Assembly: GCA_964651435.1 (NCBI GenBank)
Contig: CAZYVU010000012.1
Coordinates: forward strand, 1-64,000
Source: CAZYVU01 sp964651435
GTDB taxonomy: Bacteria; Desulfobacterota; Syntrophorhabdia; Syntrophorhabdales; CAYQXL01
Reading direction: 5' to 3'
DNA length: 64,000 nucleotides
The notes under the pieces were generated by a model, which was not told where the DNA came from, did not search any database, and worked only from the letters and a program-made list of their open reading frames with translations. The position numbers were made by a program, and so were the translations under genes. Below, piece after piece: positions 15,481-27,196 of this stretch. Position 1 is the first letter of the stretch. Each line of letters opens with the position of its first letter.

Positions 15481-17385
15481 TTACAGGGGCCGGGACCGCC
15501 TTCTGATGACGACGAGGCCCCCGGCCAGACCTATATCGTATTTCTTTGACGTCTGCAGCTTCTGGACCAAGGCCTCTCCATCATCAGACTCCGGTATGAT
15601 CAGAAAGGTTCCTTCATTTCGCAGGTAGGCCATGCCCCGCTTAATGTATGCCTTGAGGGCATCTTCGACGGGAAAGTCGTCTTCCCACAGATAGGTGAGG
15701 GCCGGACGGGCAATGATGAGGTGAAACCCCTCGGTGAGCAGGAAGGGGAATTCCACCTCCATGTGAAAGAAGCCGTTTCTGGCCGCGATCTCCTTGGAGT
15801 CGACAAACCATTCCTTTCGGGAAAGCCCCTTCCACTGGCCTTCGGGCCCGCCAAGGGCAAAGAGCACCTCCTGGATCTTCCTGTCGTCGACCTTTTTGTG
15901 GAAGTAGAGGGAGGTCATCACGTCGAGCGCATCTTTAATCCGCGCCGTCAGCAGCGCGAGCTGCCGTGCCAGATCGTCCTTCATGAGGGCGTCTTCGCGA
16001 ATGCGCTCGGAGAGGGCAAAATACCGACGGTACATGTCGTAGAACTCCTGAATCACCTCGTGGGGGTGCCGGGCAAAAAGGCCCGGCTGACCGTGTTCGT
16101 CAAACCTGGCAAGGAGATCTTTCATGGACAGGCCTATGAGCGGGTTGCCGAACCTGAAGTTTCTTGCGTCGGAGTTGTAGCGGCGTTTCAGCGAGTCCCG
16201 CAGGATGTCGAGGCTGAAATGGAAGCGCTCGATACCGAAGAGGAGGTTGTTGACGATGTACCGTTTCAGCCTTGCCTCATTTTCCCATTCGGCGACAAAG
16301 GTGTTTCTGTCCTTGTACGACAGCAGAAAGGATATGTAGGCCATGTTCTCGACAAGCTCCACTGATGTCCTTCCAAAGGATGGTGTCATATCGAGAATCC
16401 GCCAGGAGAGAAACTCTTCCTTTGTCGGTTGTTGCCCCCCCAGGACGAGGTCGCTTAGGTCCACGTGCCGCTGTGTTTCCCTTTTCAGAAAAAGGTAGCC
16501 GCAGACGTCCGGGGCCTTTTCAGCCTCAACGGGAGGGGCGGGCGGGGGCTGAAGGGCGGGGACGGGCGCATGCCTGTCTCGGAGAAATGATGTGACGTCC
16601 CGGAATTCGGTTGCCGGGAAAAGGGGGCCGTGAATCTCCATGGCCGCCGGATAGATATCGATCTTTTTGCGAAGCCCCTGGAGAATCTCTTCTGCGGCGC
16701 CCCTCTTCTCCTGGAGCACCTCGATGAGGCTGAGCCTCTGCTGCTCCACAAGGGAAGGCACCAGTGTCTTTAGGCCTTCCGATGAGAAGATGTGGTAGAA
16801 GAAATGAAAGACCTCTTCGCCGTAACCATCCAGAAAGACCTCAAGGTCGAGCTGAAGGAGCCTGATTTCGAAGGCCGAAGGCCGCTTGGCCAGGATCCAG
16901 TGCTTGCCGTTCGTAAGGATGCCCCAGGGGGACCGTGAGCGCTTGAGCAGGTAGAGGAGTTGATAGAGTGGAATCCGATTCTCAAAATCGAGGAAAAAGC
17001 CGCCTATGCCTTCCTCGAGGGTTCTGCCGTAGCGCTTCAAGACGAGAATGCCAATGGTGTTCCAAAAATAATCTTCCTTGCCCCACGATCCGGAGTTCTG
17101 CGTCATGTCCGATTCGTCGGCAAAAAGTGCCACGTCGGGGCCCTTCACGTCGGGCTCGAAGAACTTGGGCTTCGATTCGTAGACGTAGCCGAGGATCTTG
17201 AGGATGGGTTTAATAAGGCTCGTCTCGGTGTGTATCTCGCTGGCAAAGCCCTTGATGCCCTGAAACTTGAGTAGCACCTCGGAAAGGGCCCGGTATGCGT
17301 CTTCACGCTTTGGAAGCCGCCGGCACGCCTCCAGGCTGTCGGCAGAAAGGAGAGTGTTTCTCACTATAAAAGGATAGATGGCCAT
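15481..17385 (-). CDS. Degenerate type IIG restriction-modification-like protein (no intact methyltransferase motifs)
   Basis: This 634-residue protein has the layout of an Eco57I/type IIG enzyme but not its catalytic residues. Residues 45-170 resemble the N-terminal nuclease-like region (GYVYESKPKFFEPDVKGPDV, WGILTNGKHWILAKR). RILDMTPSFGRTSVE (329-343) stands where SAM-binding motif I (ILDPAxGSGxF) belongs. NNLLFGIERFHFSLDI and RFGNPLIGLS match conserved flanking segments. FFHMEVEFPFLLTEGFHLII is followed by ARPALTY (559-565) where catalytic NPPY belongs. It ends about 70 residues later, so the target-recognition domain is missing. A structural or regulatory role, or gene decay, are alternatives. 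It lies 24 bp behind the cytochrome operon on the same strand. Confidence 0.65.
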   Translation of the reverse strand: MAIYPFIVRNTLLSADSLEACRRLPKREDAYRALSEVLLKFQGIKGFASEIHTETSLIKPILKILGYVYESKPKFFEPDVKGPDVALFADESDMTQNSGSWGKEDYFWNTIGILVLKRYGRTLEEGIGGFFLDFENRIPLYQLLYLLKRSRSPWGILTNGKHWILAKRPSAFEIRLLQLDLEVFLDGYGEEVFHFFYHIFSSEGLKTLVPSLVEQQRLSLIEVLQEKRGAAEEILQGLRKKIDIYPAAMEIHGPLFPATEFRDVTSFLRDRHAPVPALQPPPAPPVEAEKAPDVCGYLFLKRETQRHVDLSDLVLGGQQPTKEEFLSWRILDMTPSFGRTSVELVENMAYISFLLSYKDRNTFVAEWENEARLKRYIVNNLLFGIERFHFSLDILRDSLKRRYNSDARNFRFGNPLIGLSMKDLLARFDEHGQPGLFARHPHEVIQEFYDMYRRYFALSERIREDALMKDDLARQLALLTARIKDALDVMTSLYFHKKVDDRKIQEVLFALGGPEGQWKGLSRKEWFVDSKEIAARNGFFHMEVEFPFLLTEGFHLIIARPALTYLWEDDFPVEDALKAYIKRGMAYLRNEGTFLIIPESDDGEALVQKLQTSKKYDIGLAGGLVVIRRRSRPL

Positions 17386-17409
17386 CGTGCGCGATCCCCT
17401 CAGACGCTC

Positions 17410-17667
17410 TTACTCAAGAAAGGGCGCGTTTTCCTCTTCTTTGTCAATACCCAGGCTTTGAACGCGGTGGATTTCCTTGAGTTTGATCCGGAGAAGGACG
17501 ATGAGGCCCAGAATGGCTATCCAGAATATGGCCAGACTCTGGTAAATGATATATTGGTCATAGGGGGCCGAGGGAACAAGCTCTATCGTATCCTGGGCAA
17601 AGAGGCATGGCGATGCTGCGATGAAGGCTGCAATGCCCGATAGTGCCCTCGATATGGTTTTCTTCAT
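17410..17667 (-). CDS. Small membrane protein of the Rieske/cytochrome b operon
   Basis: An 85-residue protein with an N-terminal signal-like stretch (about 1-25, ending SPCLFAQ) and one membrane helix (about 40-62, YQSLAIFWIAILGLIVLLRI), then a charged cytoplasmic tail. The ATG at 17667 is preferred over a farther in-frame start because TTAGGAG lies 7 nt upstream and the upstream codons overlap the cytochrome b gene. It starts 8 bp after the cytochrome b stop, so it is probably a small accessory subunit of that complex. No haem or metal motif is visible. Confidence 0.75.
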   Translation of the reverse strand: MKKTISRALSGIAAFIAASPCLFAQDTIELVPSAPYDQYIIYQSLAIFWIAILGLIVLLRIKLKEIHRVQSLGIDKEEENAPFLE

Positions 17668-17675
17668 GGTCACTC

Positions 17676-18740
17676 CTAACTGATGAACCCTATTACCGTC
17701 ATCACAATGAAATAGGCCGTGTAGAAAATGCCGATCCATGTGAAGAGCGGACTTGGCTCACCCCGACTCGACTTTCTGTCGAAAAAAGGGATGAGAAAAA
17801 AGAAGAGAATGCCACAGGAGATGAGAAGGATGGCGATGGTTTCGCCGTTTAGCCCCAGCATCTCCCCGGGAAAAAGCTTGAGTGTCTGAAAAAGGAAGAG
17901 GAAATACCATTCCGGCTTTATGTTCTCCGGCGCCGGTGCCAGCGGGTCCGCCTTCTTGCCGATCTCCGGCGGCAGAAGGACGGAGAGGGTCACAACGACG
18001 CCGAGAATGAGAAGCCAGACAATCATATCCCGGTAGAGAAGGTTGGGGAAAAAGGGTGTCTCTTTGTACCCTTTCTTTTCTATCGACGGTGGGACGCTCA
18101 TGCCCTGAACCTGCACGAGAAGCAGGTGAAAGCCTACCAGCAGCAGCGTAAGGAGCGGCAGAACGGACACGTGAAAGGCGTAGAAGCGAATGAGCGTGTC
18201 GCCCGTTACGTCTGTGCCCCCACGGAGGAAGTGCTTGATAAACTCACCGACGACGGGCAGGTTGCCTGCGCCCCCCGTAGCAACCCGCACGGCCGCGAAG
18301 GCCCGTTCGTCCCAGACGAGAAGGTAGCCGCTGAGGCCAAAAAAGATGGAGATGCCAAGGAGGATGAAACCCGAAATCCAAAGCAGCTCCCGGGGCTTCC
18401 GGTAGGACTTGAGAAGCAGCGTGCTGAAGGCGTGAATAAAAAGGACCGTTATGGCAAGCTGGGCGCCCCAGTGGTGCAGGGAACGGAAGAACCAGCCCAT
18501 GTTGAGCTTCGTGACAATCTCGATAACGCTCTTGTTGGCATGCTCAAAGTGCGGCATGTAATAGAAAGCGAGGACCATGCCCGTAATGAACTGCATGGCA
18601 AAGAGGAAGAGGGCGATGCCACCCGTGTAGTACCACAACTCGTGTTTGTGCTGGGGCACGCCCTTGTGGCGGGCCAGGTCTCTCAGGGCCTGCAGGTTGT
18701 AGCGCTCGTCAAACCACTCTCTAAGCCTTGGGAAGTTCAA
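17676..18740 (-). CDS. Cytochrome b (b6/subunit IV fusion type) of a Rieske/cytochrome b complex
   Basis: A 354-residue integral membrane protein that would oxidise (mena)quinol together with the Rieske protein. Haem-ligand histidines occur in RSLHHWGAQLAITVLFIH (spacing 14) and YAFHVSVLPLLTLLLVGFH (spacing 15), the b6-type pattern. The quinol-site motif PEWYF is in the C-terminal subunit-IV-like part. About eight membrane helices are predicted by eye. No N-terminal cysteine for haem ci is present. The start overlaps the Rieske gene by 20 bp. No cytochrome c1 or f gene is nearby, so the electron acceptor is unknown. Confidence 0.93.
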   Translation of the reverse strand: MNFPRLREWFDERYNLQALRDLARHKGVPQHKHELWYYTGGIALFLFAMQFITGMVLAFYYMPHFEHANKSVIEIVTKLNMGWFFRSLHHWGAQLAITVLFIHAFSTLLLKSYRKPRELLWISGFILLGISIFFGLSGYLLVWDERAFAAVRVATGGAGNLPVVGEFIKHFLRGGTDVTGDTLIRFYAFHVSVLPLLTLLLVGFHLLLVQVQGMSVPPSIEKKGYKETPFFPNLLYRDMIVWLLILGVVVTLSVLLPPEIGKKADPLAPAPENIKPEWYFLFLFQTLKLFPGEMLGLNGETIAILLISCGILFFFLIPFFDRKSSRGEPSPLFTWIGIFYTAYFIVMTVIGFIS

Positions 18741-19191
18741 CCTTCACACCTTTCCTGGCGACGATCAGTTTTTCCCCTTCCACCGTGTAATCGAAAAATT
18801 CCAGCGGTTTCGGGGGCGGCCCTTCTATGTTTTTACCGTTCTCATCAAACCACCCCTTATGACAGGCGCAGTAGAATTTGCGCTCCTCAGGGCGGTATGA
18901 AATGTTGCATTCCATGTGTGTGCAGATGCCTTTAAGTGCTGCCAACTGCCCCGTCGGTCTCTTGTAGAAAAGGCCCAGCTTCCCCCCCCAGGCAAAAGGT
19001 TTCACCGAATTGGGGGGGATGTCGAGAAAGTCTGCAGCCTTGAGAACGACGAAATCGGGCTCTTTGCCCAAGGTCGGGAAAGCGAACTTCATGAGGGCAT
19101 AAAAGCTGCCGAAGAAAAATGCGAGCAGCCATCCACCGAAGAGGGTGTTCAGAAAGGTTCGCCTCGTTATGACCGAGGAATCGAGTTTCAT
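18721..19191 (-). CDS. Rieske [2Fe-2S] protein
   Basis: A 156-residue membrane-tethered iron-sulfur protein. The N-terminus has a twin-arginine motif (TRRTFLN) followed by a hydrophobic helix (about 15-37), as for Tat-inserted Rieske subunits. Cluster ligands are CTHMEC (about residues 88-93) and CACHKGWF (about 108-115). It would accept one electron from quinol at cytochrome b. It overlaps the preceding iron-sulfur subunit gene of succinate dehydrogenase by 4 bp and the cytochrome b gene by 20 bp, which places it physically in the middle of a quinone-redox operon. Confidence 0.94.
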   Translation of the reverse strand: MKLDSSVITRRTFLNTLFGGWLLAFFFGSFYALMKFAFPTLGKEPDFVVLKAADFLDIPPNSVKPFAWGGKLGLFYKRPTGQLAALKGICTHMECNISYRPEERKFYCACHKGWFDENGKNIEGPPPKPLEFFDYTVEGEKLIVARKGVKVELPKA

Positions 19192-19934
19192 CGCTCTTTA
19201 CCACCCCCGAAAAGCCCTTTCGCCTTTTCTTTCACGAGGGCCTTCCGAAGCCCGACGATCGAGTCTGTGGGGCGCACGTTCTTGGGGCATGCATCGATGC
19301 AACGGAGAATCGTATCGCACCCCCACACGCCGGAGTCCGTATTTACTGCATCCAGGGCCTTGGCCGACCGCTCGTCCCGCGAGTCGAGAACGAAGCGCTC
19401 GAGCTTTGCCAGGGCGGCAGGGCCTACGTAGTCGGGATTGCGGGCCAGAACGGGGCAGGCGCCGTAGCAGCAGGCGCAGAGGATGCAGTTGACCGTTTGG
19501 TCGATCTTCCGTCTCTGCTCCTCGCTCTGCTCGATCTCCTTTTTCGGGTCGGGGCTCCTTCGTATCAGCCAGGGTTGAATCTTTTCGTACATGTTCCAGA
19601 AAGGCGTCATGTCGACGACGAGGTCTTTGACGATCTCCATGTTCGGTAACGGTTCAAGGATGATCTCGTTGCTGCCGAAGGAGGCAACCTGTGTTCTGCA
19701 TGCCAGATCGATCTTTCCGTTGATGACCATGGCGCATGATCCGCAGACCGCCGACCGGCATGACGACCGGAAGGAAAGCGTGCCGTCGATCTCGTCACGG
19801 ATGCGGATGAGCACAGCGAGAACGGTAAGGCCCGGGATAACCTTGACGCGGTACGTCTGAAACCCGGCCGGCTGCCCGGGTTCCTGGGCGTCATAGCGGA
19901 GTATCTTGAAGGTAAAGTAGGATTCCCTGATCAA
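19188..19934 (-). CDS. sdhB: Succinate dehydrogenase/fumarate reductase iron-sulfur subunit
   Basis: A 248-residue electron-transfer subunit. The [2Fe-2S] cluster motif is SCRSAVCGSCAMVINGK with a later Cys in DLAC (about residues 58-80). The C-terminal ferredoxin domain has CILCACCYGACPV and CIDACPKNV for the [4Fe-4S] and [3Fe-4S] clusters. It links the flavoprotein to the membrane anchor. It overlaps sdhA and the Rieske gene by 4 bp each. Sequence alone does not settle the direction of catalysis. Confidence 0.95.
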   Translation of the reverse strand: MIRESYFTFKILRYDAQEPGQPAGFQTYRVKVIPGLTVLAVLIRIRDEIDGTLSFRSSCRSAVCGSCAMVINGKIDLACRTQVASFGSNEIILEPLPNMEIVKDLVVDMTPFWNMYEKIQPWLIRRSPDPKKEIEQSEEQRRKIDQTVNCILCACCYGACPVLARNPDYVGPAALAKLERFVLDSRDERSAKALDAVNTDSGVWGCDTILRCIDACPKNVRPTDSIVGLRKALVKEKAKGLFGGGKER

Positions 19935-21643
19935 TAGACGCGCTCCATGGGCTGGTATTGTGTGATCACCACGTCCTTGAATGAGATGGACGGCTCTTCC
20001 CCGTCCGCGGCCCGGGCTATGGTGTGCTTCAGCCAGGTCGTGTCGTCGCGCTTCGGAAAATCCCGGCGAAAATGGGCGCCCCTGCTCTCCTGCCTCAGCA
20101 GTGCGCCAAGGGCTATGGTATGAGCCACCTCGAGCATGAACTCCAGCTCCACGGCGCTCAAGAGCTCATAGTTCATGTGGCGCGCAGCCGAAGAGACACC
20201 GACGTTCCTGTAACGCTCCTTAATGGCCACGATATCGCGAAGGGCCTGTTCAAGCTCGTCGTGCTTTCTAAAGATACCTACATTTGCGCTCATGGTATTC
20301 GCCAACTCGCCGTGAAGGGCATAGGGCTTTTCCCGGCCGCCGCCGGCAAGGCGCGTCATCGTCCGTTCCATTTCGTCTGCCCTGGCGGCCAGCAGCCTCT
20401 CGTCAGGCCCTGCGGGCCCCGTGGAGAGGTAGTCTGCCATGGCCAGGGACCCGAGCTTCCCGAAGACGATGGTGTCGAGAAGGGAGTTCCCCCCCAGTCG
20501 GTTGGCTCCGTGAACGCTGACGCAGGCGCACTCCCCTGCGGCATAGAAGCCCCGAACGTCCGTTTCGGAACGCTCATTGGTGTCGATGCCTCCCATGGAG
20601 TAGTGCTGGCAGGGCATGATGGGTATGGGTTCGAGAACGGGGTCAATGCCGATAAAATCAATGCATATGTTCCTGATACCCGGCAACTTGTCGAGAATCT
20701 TCGTTTTGCCCAGGTGTACGAGGTCGAGCTTGATGTATCGGCCCAGGGGGTGGTCGAAGCCCCGCCCTTCGTTGATTTCGGTCTGGATGCTCCGGGAAAC
20801 GATATCGCGCGGCGCCAGCTCCATGGCCTTGGGGGCGTAGCGCTCCATAAACCGTTCACCCTTGTTGTTCACCAGATAACCGCCCTCGCCCCTGCAGGCC
20901 TCCGTCATGAGGATGTTGGTGCCGATCAGGCCCGTCGGGTGGAACTGGACGAATTCCATGTCCTTGATAGGGACACCGGCCTTGTACGCAATACCTATGC
21001 CGCTTCCCGTGTTGATCAGGGCGTTCGTTGAAAACTGATAAACGCGCCCGTACCCGCCAGTGGCGAAGAGCACTGTCTTCGCCCCCATGGGAACGATCCG
21101 GCCATTGAGAAGGTCAAAGGCGATGACGCCGTGGCAGCGCCCGTTGTCCACGACGAGGGCCGTTACGTACCATTCCCGGTACATCCTCACGTTTTTGGAA
21201 ACGGCGCGCTCGTAGAGGGTGTTCAGGAGGACGTGACCGGTCAGGTCCGTCGAATAGCAGGTGCGGGGATAGCCGGCGCCGCCGAAAGGTCTCTGCGCTA
21301 TAGATCCGTCGGGAAAGCGGCTGAAGGGGCAGCCCCAATGCTCCATCTCGTAGACGATCTTCGGGGCCTCGTTGCACATGATCTCCGCCGCATTCTGATC
21401 TGCAAGGTAATCGCTGCCCTTGACGGTGTCGAAGGTATGCTTTTCCGGCGTATCGTCTTTGCCGTTGGGGTTGTTGGCAAGGGCCGCGTTGATGCCCCCC
21501 TGAGCGGCTATAGAATGGCTGCGGATGGGGTGGACCTTGGAGATGAGGGCGACGTCATATCTGTCACAGAGGCCTACGGCAGCGCGAAGACCGGCCAGAC
21601 CTCCACCAACAATAAGAACATCGTGGGAAATCATAGGCCTCAA
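19931..21643 (-). CDS. sdhA: Succinate dehydrogenase/fumarate reductase flavoprotein subunit
   Basis: A 570-residue FAD subunit interconverting succinate and fumarate on the cytoplasmic face. Motifs: GGGLAGLRAAV for FAD binding, SHSIAAQGGINAAL with the histidine that carries covalent FAD, FRxP-equivalent RFPDGSIAQRPFGG, VQFHPTG, and the active-site RGEGGYLVNNKGERFM. The catalytic arginine region ARHMNYEL and the C-terminal WLKHT are present. Overlaps of 4 bp with the anchor gene upstream and the iron-sulfur gene downstream show tight coupling. Confidence 0.96.
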   Translation of the reverse strand: MRPMISHDVLIVGGGLAGLRAAVGLCDRYDVALISKVHPIRSHSIAAQGGINAALANNPNGKDDTPEKHTFDTVKGSDYLADQNAAEIMCNEAPKIVYEMEHWGCPFSRFPDGSIAQRPFGGAGYPRTCYSTDLTGHVLLNTLYERAVSKNVRMYREWYVTALVVDNGRCHGVIAFDLLNGRIVPMGAKTVLFATGGYGRVYQFSTNALINTGSGIGIAYKAGVPIKDMEFVQFHPTGLIGTNILMTEACRGEGGYLVNNKGERFMERYAPKAMELAPRDIVSRSIQTEINEGRGFDHPLGRYIKLDLVHLGKTKILDKLPGIRNICIDFIGIDPVLEPIPIMPCQHYSMGGIDTNERSETDVRGFYAAGECACVSVHGANRLGGNSLLDTIVFGKLGSLAMADYLSTGPAGPDERLLAARADEMERTMTRLAGGGREKPYALHGELANTMSANVGIFRKHDELEQALRDIVAIKERYRNVGVSSAARHMNYELLSAVELEFMLEVAHTIALGALLRQESRGAHFRRDFPKRDDTTWLKHTIARAADGEEPSISFKDVVITQYQPMERVY

Positions 21644-21945
21644 GACAGCTTGGCGTATAAATAAACAAGTATCGCCGATATGACGACGGCCACGACGTTT
21701 GAAAGCCAGAAAAGTTTCTTTTCGCCCCTGTACCCGAGGTCCATAATGATGGTACGAATGCCGTAAACGCTATGGAAGGTAAAGAGAACAAGGAGAAGGA
21801 CGTCAAGAACGGGCTGCCGGTGCAGGCTTAGCGCCCAATCCGGTTTCTTGTCCTTCGTGAAAAGAAAGTAGCTTGTCAACACCTTGAGGCCGATGAGCAC
21901 GATAAGCGATACACCGCTGATCCTATGAAAAAGCCATATGAACAT
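21640..21945 (-). CDS. Succinate dehydrogenase/fumarate reductase membrane anchor (single subunit, SdhD-like)
   Basis: A short anchor with three membrane helices. HRISG near the N-terminus and FHSVYGIRTIIMD in the second helix carry the likely haem b histidines. The latter resembles the FHxxxGxxxVxxDY motif of E. coli SdhD. I choose the ATG at 21945 (101 residues). The frame stays open to a TTG at 22011 (123 residues), but that stretch consists of repeated TTGAC boxes and has no ribosome-binding site. One anchor instead of the usual SdhC/SdhD pair means this is a compact anchor type. It is the first gene of a six-gene operon continuing into Rieske and cytochrome b. Confidence 0.82.
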   Translation of the reverse strand: MFIWLFHRISGVSLIVLIGLKVLTSYFLFTKDKKPDWALSLHRQPVLDVLLLVLFTFHSVYGIRTIIMDLGYRGEKKLFWLSNVVAVVISAILVYLYAKLS

Positions 21946-21964
21946 TCCATCTTTTAACAAGTCG

Positions 21965-22011
21965 GTCAATATACTGTCAAGAGAATTGTCAATGCCGGAA
22001 TGATAGGTCAA
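21965..22011 (-). promoter_or_regulatory. Cluster of four TTGAC boxes upstream of the sdh-Rieske operon
   Basis: TTGAC occurs four times on the minus strand (plus-strand GTCAA at 21965, 21976, 21988 and 22007), the inner three spaced 11 and 12 bp, about one helical turn. The TTGACA at about 21975-21980 followed by TTAAAA 17 bp later makes a plausible promoter. The array may be direct-repeat operator sites, a set of alternative -35 boxes, or both. Confidence 0.35.
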
Positions 22012-22092
22012 GATGGGTTTTTTTTGCTTTCATAGGGTGCGGTGACGATGGTACTATGAAAGAACCGCTGAAGGCATTCAAGCAAGGAGCGT

Positions 22093-22587
22093 ATGATGGG
22101 AGATGACGACGAAAGGCCGAACTGGAGAGAGATTGACCGGAAGCGCGATAAGAGCCGCCATTCGGACCGCCGGGAGCAGGGTCGCACGCTGGAGGACCAT
22201 TCGGACCGTTGGCGGTCCGGGAGAGTGAAAGAGGCCCTCGACAGGGTGTTGAAGGGAGAGAAAGGCACGGCGGAACATGACAAGCTTTTGGGCAAGGTCG
22301 ATCGTGCGTACGGTACAGCCCGTTTTCTGCCTGCGGTGAAGCTTTACATGGAGCGGTACGGCCTGCCGGACGATGTGAGGATGCTCTTGCTTCTTCTCGA
22401 TACCCGGGACCCGTCGATTTGCCTTGCCGCCATCGAAAAACTGAAGGAGAAGGTGGCCGAGGGAAAGATGTTGGCGCGCCAGAAGGAGGATGTGCGGCGG
22501 AAACTTTCGATTGCGGCCCTCGCGGACACGTCACCTGAAGTAAGAGGTGCGGCGGAGGCCGCCATTGAAGAAGGAGGCCTGAGTTGA
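22093..22587 (+). CDS. Hypothetical charged helical protein
   Basis: I do not recognise this 164-residue protein. The first 50 residues are strongly charged (many Asp, Glu and Arg) and probably disordered. The rest is helical with HEAT-like spacing (PAVKLYMERYGLPDD, DPSICLAAIEKLKEK, DTSPEVRGAAEAAIEE). There is no signal peptide. Two adjacent ATGs (22093, 22096) follow AAGGAG. It diverges from the sdh operon and converges with the DUF6485 gene. Confidence 0.7.
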   Translation: MMGDDDERPNWREIDRKRDKSRHSDRREQGRTLEDHSDRWRSGRVKEALDRVLKGEKGTAEHDKLLGKVDRAYGTARFLPAVKLYMERYGLPDDVRMLLLLLDTRDPSICLAAIEKLKEKVAEGKMLARQKEDVRRKLSIAALADTSPEVRGAAEAAIEEGGLS

Positions 22588-22588
22588 C

Positions 22589-22789
22589 CTATCTCCTGCG
22601 TTCCCTGTCCCGCACGAGGCCGGCGAAAGAGCGATCGTAGGTGCGTTCCCCTTCGGGCGTGAAAAAGCAACCGGGAAACTGCCCTTTGTCGCGGTGGTAG
22701 ACCACACATTCGCAGCATTTTCCCCGTCGCGGACACGATTCGTAGGTGCATGGGCAGTCAGTGCGATTATTCTCCAGGGCACATTCCAT
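22589..22789 (-). CDS. DUF6485-like small cysteine-rich protein
   Basis: A 66-residue protein with seven cysteines in the pattern CALENNRTDCPCTYESCPRR, then GKCCECVVYHR, then GCFF, which suggests metal or Fe-S binding. It matches the conserved small DUF6485 family found in anaerobic bacteria, whose function is unknown. It ends 1 bp from the stop of the convergent hypothetical gene and lies 12 bp downstream of larA on the same strand, so it may be co-transcribed with eno-larA. Confidence 0.75.
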   Translation of the reverse strand: MECALENNRTDCPCTYESCPRRGKCCECVVYHRDKGQFPGCFFTPEGERTYDRSFAGLVRDRERRR

Positions 22790-22801
22790 GTTTTGTCTCT
22801 C

Positions 22802-26629
<3,828 letters not shown>

Positions 26630-26634
26630 AGACC

Positions 26635-27081
26635 TTAGACGTATTTTCCTGCGATATAGTTGCTCAGGTGCTCGATCAACGTCTCCTGTTCCGCAATGAT
26701 CGATTTCACCACGTCGCCGATGGAGACGACGCCCACAAATATGTCGCCGTCGAAGACGGGGAGGTGTCGCACCTTCTTGCCTGTAATGAGGACCATGCAG
26801 TCCGTAACCGATGTCTCCGGTTTCACTGTGTAGAGCTGTGCCATTGGCGTCATGATCTCTTGGACCAGCGTGTCGCGGGATGACTTACCCCTGAGGATAA
26901 CCTTGCGTGCATAGTCGCGCTCCGATATGATGCCGTTGACGACCCCGTTTTCGTCCATGACCACCAGGGCGCCTACGCCCTTTTCACCCATCATGGCCAG
27001 GGCCTCGAAGACCGTTGCCTTTGGTGAAACGGTCCAGATATCTTTCTGCTTGCTCAACAAAATCTCATGCACCGTTTTCAT
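26635..27081 (-). CDS. Tandem CBS-domain protein
   Basis: A 148-residue protein made almost entirely of two CBS motifs (about 8-62 and 73-130), for example ALVVMDENGVVNGIISERDYARK and LPVFDGDIFVGVVSIGDVVK. Such stand-alone pairs bind adenine nucleotides or SAM and act as energy or redox sensors, but the partner here is unknown. It has its own promoter (27148-27176) in the gap after hydG, so it is probably independent of the hydrogenase operon. It converges with hydE. Confidence 0.9.
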   Translation of the reverse strand: MKTVHEILLSKQKDIWTVSPKATVFEALAMMGEKGVGALVVMDENGVVNGIISERDYARKVILRGKSSRDTLVQEIMTPMAQLYTVKPETSVTDCMVLITGKKVRHLPVFDGDIFVGVVSIGDVVKSIIAEQETLIEHLSNYIAGKYV

Positions 27082-27147
27082 AAGCTGTGTTCCCCCTGCA
27101 AAATTTTATGATAACACCATCAATGCGAACAAGGCCCGCATAAAGAG

Positions 27148-27176
27148 ATTATACAAGCAAAGACCCAAACCCGCAA
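27148..27176 (-). promoter_or_regulatory. Promoter of the CBS-domain gene
   Basis: On the minus strand a perfect -10 TATAAT (27148-27153) and -35 TTGCGG (27171-27176) are spaced by exactly 17 bp, about 65 bp ahead of the CBS gene start and immediately after the hydG stop. Confidence 0.6.
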
Positions 27177-27196
27177 GGGTATTCTATGGGGTTACG

